From Micromussa lordhowensis (lineage: Eukaryota > Cnidaria > Anthozoa > Scleractinia > Lobophylliidae): a DNA stretch of 64,000 bases. The stretch spans positions 18,929,101 to 18,993,100 of the forward strand of contig OZ026598.1 in NCBI GenBank assembly GCA_964020085.1, given 5' to 3'. A program made the translations under genes and the position numbers. The notes below the pieces were generated by a model. The model did not search any database. It was given only the letters and a program-made list of their open reading frames with translations, and had not been told where the DNA came from. Positions 58,701 to 64,000 of the stretch are shown in pieces; position 1 is the first letter of the stretch, and every line of letters starts with the position of its first letter.

Positions 58701-61700
58701 AATGCCATACTCCATTCTTTGCAACTTAAGACACAACCTGAAATGCTCAGAGTGATAATTTTAAATATAAAATAATGCAATAGCTACATGTATAGCCAGT
58801 TGCCTCAAGGTGGATACCTTATGGTATCTAGTGGCTTCGATTGTGTACAGGCAGCAGCCAGATAGAATACTTCCCCCATGCCTGGCAAATCCCCTCAAGC
58901 CAGCCATGAGCCCCCATTTACGCACCTGTCAACATTGATTAGACTTAGTGGAAGGAACAGTCAGAGGGTGGGATGGGTTGAAAATAACCACTACCAAACC
59001 ACTCAGGACTGCTGACAAACTTGAAGATCCAGCCTTAGTGTTCAAAGTTTTAATGTTCCACATGAGAATGCACTTGTGAGATTAAGTGACACATCAGTGA
59101 CAAACTTGGCTATTGACTCATGTGCCACTTTTTTGCTCTTACCACATTTTGATGTCATCTATGATCTTTCACTGAACAGACACACTGCGACATGAAATCT
59201 CTTTGTTAAGTAGTAATCCTTAGAATTTTGTTCCTTCAACTGTTTTCCCTTATTTCTAGGAAGAGCAGTCTCAAATTGAGGATGAGTTAACATTTGAGGA
59301 GCTGGTAGTTTTAAGATCTATTGCACAGACAAGGGCAGAGAATGAACTGAGTCAGGTAACATTTTATGTTACATGGCATTTGTACAAAATGTAGACCAGC
59401 ATTGAATAAGCAATGTCAGTTTCTTATTTTGTGTAGAAATTTTTCAATTGTGCAGGTATTTTTGGAAATTGGATCCATTCACGAAGATGAATGAGAATGT
59501 ACATGTACAAAGTCAATGTAACTTAAAAAACACTTTCACTCAAGAACTATGTGTACGTACATGTACAAGTGTAGTTAGAGAATAGCCCTCTTATTGATTA
59601 TTTGCCTTTGCAACTTAGTCTGGATTTATGGAGTAACAAGTTTTGCTCCCAGAAACTGAAACCAATCAAAATTAATAGTTTCAAATGAGAAAAAAAATTA
59701 GCCATGAAGAAGTATTTATTGATTACATTATTTAGACAGGTTGAGAGGACCAAGTGGCAAGTTGGCTAATTCAGTATTATTCCAGTAAAACATCTTTTCA
59801 GATCAGAGTAGATTCTACTTGAGTCAACTTTAATTGATTTGAATCGGTTGTTAACACCAATGTGAACATTGTTTTTGTTTAGCAAATGCAGACAGGCTAT
59901 GCAGATGAATCTCAACCACAAGAGAGCAAGGAATCAGGGAAAGCTACCCCTGCCTCAGGAGGAGGGGGTGGGAGTTGGCAGGGCTGGCTAACAGGATGGT
60001 ACAGTTGGTCTGGAACTGATACTACTGATGAAACAGCTGGCATGCCAAAAGAGAATGATCCAAATCCAGTGTTTATAGGAGAACCTCCCACTACAAAGGG
60101 TTAGTTGATGTATCATTCGACCAGTGTGTTAACTTACTTAACATCAGCTGGTATGGGGTTCGTCGAAATGAACATCGTGCTTATAGGCCTGCAAGGTTTA
60201 CCTCACAAGGATGTACATGTAATAATAGCTTTTGTTGTGCCTCTGTGTACTGTAGCTCTGGCTGTGTGTGTAGTGCCATCATGAAGTATCATTAATTGAA
60301 CCTTGAAAAAAGAAAAAAAGCTCCTTTTTGATATCTTTGCATTTTGTTGTTTTTTAGTATTGAAAAAGGAGAAAAATATTGAAGGAAGTAATAAAACATT
60401 TTTATTTCAAATTAAGTGCCCTTAAATCTATACAAAACTCAGTGCTGCCTAATTGTGCCATATGTAAGTTCAGTGCTGGAAGTTCATGTATTTCATCAAA
60501 TGCATGATATGTCATTGTTATGTCTCATCAAATCTTTTAGTACGGGAAATCCAGAATAACTCCTGTTGAAATGGCTTACTCATTTGTCTTAACCATTGTT
60601 TTGCAGAGGAAGAGGAGTTCCTTGGAGAGCTTGCTGACAGTCATCTGAATGAATCCATCTTCAACAGAGACCAAGTCTTTGCACACTTGAACTTCAGACT
60701 GGATGCAGGCTCCTTTAAACTGGTCAACACCAAGCATAAAAACACTACCTCACAAACAACGACTGTGTTGCCAGTAATTGAAGTGGAATTTTCAGATCTG
60801 AGATGGGACTCTGAGATGCGACCACGTTCAAGCACTTGGGAGTTCAGTATGAGTCTAGGAGCTTTATTTGTGCGAGATAAACTGACGACAGGAACATTGT
60901 TTCCAGCTTTGGTTTGTCCCCAAGGTCGGGAGTCACAGGTATATAGTTTGTTTTCTAAATGCTCATTGTAATCAGGTTTTTGTGGCTATATACATGTACG
61001 TACATACAAATTCTGATATCAAGGAACTTGAACTGTTACACTGGTCATGAGGAAATAGTGTACAGTCAAGTCATATTATCAATGGTGAACAAAGAAGTAA
61101 TGTGCACCTCTACCCTCCTTTTCTTTCATCTCTTGATTGCGTGATTGCTTAAGGTGGCTTACTATACTTTCTGAAACTCAAAAGCGTGCTCTACGATTGC
61201 CTGCCAGGCGTCAATCGCGCTTGCCAAACTGGTGCAAGTCACCCTAAGAAGAAACAAAAACCATTTCAGCACTTGAATGGCGTTAGATCACTTTGGTATT
61301 CAAAGCGATAGTTTCAAATTCCATTCAAACATGTGTTTATAAGCCTAGCGCCAATAAAATATGACAAAAATGGTCGATAAACAACGGGTAAAAGAGCTCT
61401 AATTTACTCTTGCTTTCTCGAACGCAAGACACATGGCATCACACGAGCGCGCACTTAAATAAAGGGCATGCGCAATTCAATTCCTGTCCAAAGTTGTAAA
61501 AGCCAGTCTTTGATCGGGGATTGCTTGAAAACCTACCGTACAACATATGATAAAATTTTCACAGTTGATTTGTAGAGATGAATTCCGTTTATGGAAAAAA
61601 AATTTTAAAAAAAATCTGCAAGACTTTACATTTTCTTAGTTTGCGCAAAATCTGCCTTACAGATATTTACTTTGCACGAATGTTAAATCTCAGCCAATTT

Positions 61701-62790
61701 CTAAAATGTTTACTAGGTGGGGTCATGCGGGTAGATTTTTAGAAAAACGCCATTTAACCTACTGGTGCCCAGTCTCTCCTTATGTACTCGGTCGTTCATT
61801 TTGGCCATTTGTTGACGTTTAAATTAGCTTAAATTGTTGAAGTTTCACATAAAATGGTAAAAGACTTAAACAAACAGTAAATAAAGAAATATAATATCAA
61901 TGCCTGTGAACATTTTTCAAAAGAGTTAGAAGTTGGGCCGTTATCATTCATCAAAACAGTAGCAAGCCAGCTTAAAAATTGTCATGGTCTGGCCAAGGCA
62001 CTTGTACACAAACTAAATGAAAATGAGACAAATGACATAAGTAGTACAGTTACTGTATAGCATTACATCATGATTACCTTATCTTACAGAGAGTCTCAAA
62101 TACCAAGAAACAACAGGTAACATTAGCAAAAGGTACAGTTGGAGCAATGGTGACGTCTGCTGCAAGTTTGGGACTTAATATTTTACAAGATATGAGTGAA
62201 CCAGTGTTTGAAATGAAGTTTGAATCTCTTCCACCTGCAAGCAAAGTTGGTTACAGGTAACTCTTACTAATGCTTAGTACAGTTAACGTGAAGTTGTTTT
62301 CTTGGATACAAGTACATATACATATATTACAAATTAAAGTATACTTTCTATATAATATTGTTTTGTAATATTGTTTTTCTCACACTGTTTGAGGGCAGAA
62401 AAGGATATATCACATGTGGCTATATTTTGATTCAAGCTTTCTGAAGGTTTTATACAAGCACACAATTGTTTTGTGGTTACGTGATTGCCCTTTTGAAAGT
62501 GTTTGTCTACTCTTTTTAAATTACACCATTGCATATTATCATTATTGAAACTTTGTGTTATGTTCTCCAGGCTATCAGTAACAACTCAACCTCTGGATGT
62601 AGTTTACAATCCTCTGGTGTTGGATCACATTTCAGAGTTTTTTTCTCATGCATCAATGGAAGGTACTCAAGCCCTTCATATCGAGAGGCAGCTCCGTGAA
62701 GTCGCACGTGTCAGATATGAAGCACTTAAAAACCAGACGAGAGCTGAACTTGTCCAAACACTTGATGCCATGATGGAAGGATCAGAAGTG
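43792..62790 (+). CDS. VPS13D: VPS13D, N-terminal part (first 14 coding exons), continues beyond window
   Basis: Exons: 43792-43882, 50859-51049, 51659-51736, 52322-52417, 52982-53098, 53948-54073, 54688-54738, 56180-56421, 58404-58572, 59260-59355, 59883-60099, 60607-60938, 62090-62256 and 62571-62790. Borders are GT/AG, phases agree, and the sum of 2193 nt gives 731 codons. The first residues ([27 protein letters not shown]) and NLPLKK are the chorein N-terminus that opens the lipid-transfer groove. Also recognisable are FAFGI, IYWD-x-D, REWW and a glycine/tryptophan-rich loop ([14 protein letters not shown]) in the place of the human one. VPS13D is a bridge-like lipid-transfer protein at ER-mitochondria/peroxisome contacts, about 4,400 residues in human, so most of the gene lies to the right. 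The exon 1/2 joint is about two residues shorter than in human. Confidence 0.93.
43883..46413. other. VPS13D intron 1, left part
   Basis: No gene seen. Only chance frames before the nested gene. Confidence 0.4.
46414..46587. mobile_element. MITE with long TIRs
   Basis: Outer ends AATAATAGACCATTTC and GAAATGGTCTATTATT are inverses. The inversion continues inward through TTGGCTCCGAGGCTT, giving arms of about 60 bp in a 174-bp element. It lies in VPS13D intron 1, just beyond the 3' end of the nested gene. Confidence 0.85.
46781..48666 (-). CDS. Nucleoside phosphorylase-family protein (MTA/SAH nucleosidase fold), nested antisense in VPS13D intron 1
   Basis: Two exons on the minus strand, 47985-48666 and 46781-46974, phase 1, totalling 876 nt for 291 residues. 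The start is the ATG at 48664-48666 ([12 protein letters not shown]); the ATG at 48661 is an alternative. Motifs of the PNP/UDP superfamily are VGCCGALD with [12 protein letters not shown] (residues 115-139), AVEMDGQG (221-228, ribose-binding Glu-Met) and KGISDYAD (246-251 region, catalytic Asp248). Such enzymes cleave the glycosidic bond of nucleosides such as methylthioadenosine, S-adenosylhomocysteine or purine nucleosides. Whether it is a phosphorylase, a hydrolase or a sensor domain is open. The 60-residue N-terminal extension is unusual for the bacterial enzymes. It lies wholly inside intron 1 of VPS13D on the opposite strand. Confidence 0.88.
47040..47155. repeat. Pogo/Tigger-like transposon fragment (possible)
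   Basis: ACAGTTGGACCCTGCTAATTTGAAC followed by TTATTTCAAACTCCC resembles the AT-rich CAGT-type termini of pogo-like elements. Only one end is seen. It lies in the intron of the nested gene. Confidence 0.35.
47575..47630. repeat. Fragment of the AGGCTTGATT MITE family
   Basis: GGGCTCCCTTCCCGAACAGTGGCCGGTAATCAAGCCT corresponds to the right half of the element at 37981-38084. Confidence 0.7.
48720..49096. other. VPS13D intron 1, promoter side of the nested gene
   Basis: It should contain the nested gene's promoter. No TATA-like or other element can be assigned with confidence. Confidence 0.35.
49097..49570. repeat. Transposon remains with GGTGGTCGC motifs
   Basis: AAGCGACCACCCAAAATG near 49118 and AGGTGGTCGCTCATGGAAGG follow each other, and GGTGGTCGCTTACGATAGG with GGTGGTCGCAACAGGAAGC closes the block at about 49495. 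This is followed by AGTGCAATCTCGATTAACGA, a pogo-like end. The organisation suggests one or two nested non-autonomous elements in VPS13D intron 1. Confidence 0.5.
49571..50858. other. VPS13D intron 1, right part
   Basis: No gene. A G-run patch occurs around 50475-50490. Confidence 0.4.
52165..52275. repeat. Inverted-repeat element with TGGTCCCTCGGGAAA ends
   Basis: ATGTATGGTCCCTCGGGAAA at the left and TTTTTCCCTTGGGACCATACAT at the right are inverses. The interior also pairs (TTCATTTTCCC with GGGAAAACAAAA). It lies in VPS13D intron 3, about 50 bp before exon 4. Confidence 0.8.
53112..53670. mobile_element. About 560-bp foldback element in VPS13D intron 5
   Basis: The outer arms start TGCCCATATCGTCAA and end TTGATGATATGGGCA, and continue inward for more than 100 bp with gaps (AATGAACTTCTGC, TTTGGATAAAA). 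An inner inverted repeat, CAGGCTTGACTCATCTCGC / GTGAGATAAGTCAAGCCTG with GTTTTACCTCTGTAAAT, lies at 53330-53460, so it may be one element nested in another. Confidence 0.85.
54282..54302. repeat. Poly-G tract
   Basis: About 20 consecutive G in VPS13D intron 6. A shorter, interrupted G run occurs at 55742-55761. The tracts are prone to sequencing length error. Confidence 0.9.
57140..58030. repeat. Degenerate repeat cluster in VPS13D intron 8
   Basis: The phrases ATCGAACTGAAAGTTC, GAACGAGCGTGTTCA and CAGTCGAATCCAGTGTT recur several times between 57440 and 58000 at irregular intervals of about 100-190 bp. To the left is a GC-rich patch (57170-57260) with AGCCAGCCGAGCGAAGACGC, followed by a segment with TTGTAATTTTTAGCCAATCA. 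It looks like a decayed tandem-repeat-bearing transposon. The 133-codon frame across it is a by-product. Confidence 0.6.
61149..61976. mobile_element. 828-bp element bounded by TTAA, piggyBac-like MITE
   Basis: The left end, TTAAGGTGGCTTACTA, and right end, TAGCAAGCCAGCTTAA, are near-perfect 16-bp inverses that include TTAA at each border, the target used by piggyBac-type transposases. No transposase coding is seen inside. It lies in VPS13D intron 12. Confidence 0.7.
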
Positions 62791-62799
62791 GTAATTAAA

Positions 62800-63140
62800 A
62801 TAAATAAATAAATAATACATGTAATAATAATAATACATTTATGTAGCGCCTTTTCTGTAAGATTCAAAGGCACTGCGTACAATTGTGAACTAACATATTA
62901 CAAGTTAATTAAAAGCTCAAGTTAAAAGGAGTGTTTTAAGTTTGCGTTTAAAAATGTTTTCAGTACAACTTGATATACACAATGTAATATCCTGTGGCAG
63001 GGGATTCCACAGATCTGGAGCTGCGATTGAAAAGGCCCGTTTGCCATAAGAGTTCAGGTTGAAACGAGGTTTATCTAAAATATTTTTGGAAGAAGACCTC
63101 AGATTGCGACCAGGCTGGTATGGTTGAAGGAGTTCTTGTA
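62800..63140 (-). mobile_element. LINE 3' coding tail in VPS13D intron 14
   Basis: On the minus strand, RFNLNSYGKRAFSIAAPDLW, NPLPQDI and ENIFKRKLKTLLL are the standard closing segment of LINE polyproteins. An AT-rich TAA/TAAA tail follows at 62800-62835. The element is 5'-truncated, and the coding part is then repeated in tandem to the right. Confidence 0.85.
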
Positions 63141-64000
63141 TGTAGATCTGGAGCTGCGATTGAAAAGGCCTGTTTGCCATAACAGTTCAAGTTAAAACGA
63201 GGTTTATCTGAAATATTTTTGGAAGAAGAACTCAGATTGCGACCAGGTTGGTATGGTTGAAGGAGTTCTTGTATGTAGATCTGGAGCTGCGATTGAAAAG
63301 GCCCGTTTGCCCTAAGAGTTCAAGTTAAAACAAGGTTTATCTAAAATACATGTATTTTTGGAAGAAGACCTCAGATTGCGACCAGGCTGGTATGGTTGAA
63401 GGAGTTCTTGTATGTAGATCTGGAGCTGCGACTGAAAAGGCCCGTTTGCCCTTAGAGTTCAAGTTAAAACGAGGTTTATCTAAAATATTTTTGGAAGGAG
63501 ACCTCAGATTGCGACCAGGCTGGTATGGTTGAAGGAGTTCTTGTACAGGTATGTAGATCTGGAGCTGCGATTGAAAAGGCCCGTTTGCCCTAAGAGTTCA
63601 AGTTAAAACGAGGTTTATCTAAAATATTTTTGGAAGGAGACCTCAGATTGCGACCAGGCTGGTATGGTTGAAGGAGTTCTTGTATGTAGATCTGGAGCTG
63701 CGATTGAAAAGGCCCGTTTGCCCTAAGAGTTCAAGTTAAAACGAGGTTTATCTAAAATATTTTTGGAAGAAGACTTCAGATTGCGACCAGGCTGGTATGG
63801 TTGAAGGAGTTCTTGTATGTAGATCTGGCGCTGCGATTGAAAAGGCCCATTTGCCATAAGAGTTCAAGTTAAAACGAGGTTTATCTAAAATATTTTTGGA
63901 AGAAGACCTCAGATTGCGACCAGGCTGGTATGATTGAAGGAGTTCTTGTATGTAGATCTGGAGCTGCGATTGAAAAGGCTCGTTTGCCCTAAGAGTTCAA
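63138..64000. repeat. 133-bp tandem repeat derived from the LINE tail, at least six units, runs off window
   Basis: The unit beginning TGTAGATCTGGAGCTGCGA starts at 63141, 63274, 63413, 63552, 63685, 63818 and 63951. Steps are 133, 139, 139, 133, 133 and 133; the two 139-bp steps carry 6-bp insertions. Each unit is a copy of the LINE segment just to the left. As 133 is not a multiple of 3, the LINE frame is lost at each unit. Confidence 0.95.

Noticed and set aside
63138..64000. CRISPR-like regular repeats
   Set aside because: The repeats are contiguous 133-bp units without spacers, in an animal genome; it is a satellite from a LINE tail.

Overview
The window is nuclear DNA of an animal, AT-rich, with phased spliceosomal introns (GT...AG), large introns and many transposon remains. 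The gene content (a VPS13D orthologue, a cationic amino acid transporter, an SDR16C-type dehydrogenase) is metazoan. The dense MITE and foldback families, and several small proteins I cannot place in any known family, point to a cnidarian, most likely a stony coral. That last step is inference from remembered repeat families.

Layout. 1-3010: a decayed DIRS-like tyrosine-recombinase retrotransposon on the minus strand, running off the left edge. 3.1-5.8 kb: MITE-like repeats. 5.88-9.73 kb: a complete four-exon SLC7 cationic amino acid transporter (minus), with a tetranucleotide satellite in an intron. 9.75-14.1 kb: no convincing gene. 14.1-31.4 kb: a loose cluster of small orphan genes. These are an 88-aa three-exon gene (minus), a 108-aa three-exon gene (plus), two paralogous 130/131-aa genes (minus, about 11 kb apart) and a frameshifted glycine-rich pseudogene (plus). 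Between them lie LINE 3' ends, foldbacks and a duplicated block with GCGGATG...AAATTCC motifs. 31.4-36.9 kb: apparently gene-free. 36.96-43.21 kb: a complete four-exon SDR16C-type retinol/steroid dehydrogenase (minus). Its first intron holds a tandem array of 253-bp units, each carrying a tRNA-like gene: eight units on the minus strand plus one inverted unit on the plus strand. 43.79-64.0 kb: the first 14 coding exons (731 codons) of VPS13D (plus), head to head with the dehydrogenase and continuing past the right edge. A two-exon nucleoside phosphorylase-family gene (46.8-48.7 kb, minus) is nested antisense in VPS13D intron 1. The last intron seen contains a LINE tail expanded into a 133-bp tandem repeat that runs off the window.

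Exon boundaries were set by eye from splice sites and reading phase. For all six multi-exon genes the exon lengths sum to a whole number of codons, which independently supports the models. No operon logic applies. The only arrangements with likely regulatory meaning are the shared SDR/VPS13D promoter interval, the nested antisense gene, and the shared block among the small orphan genes.
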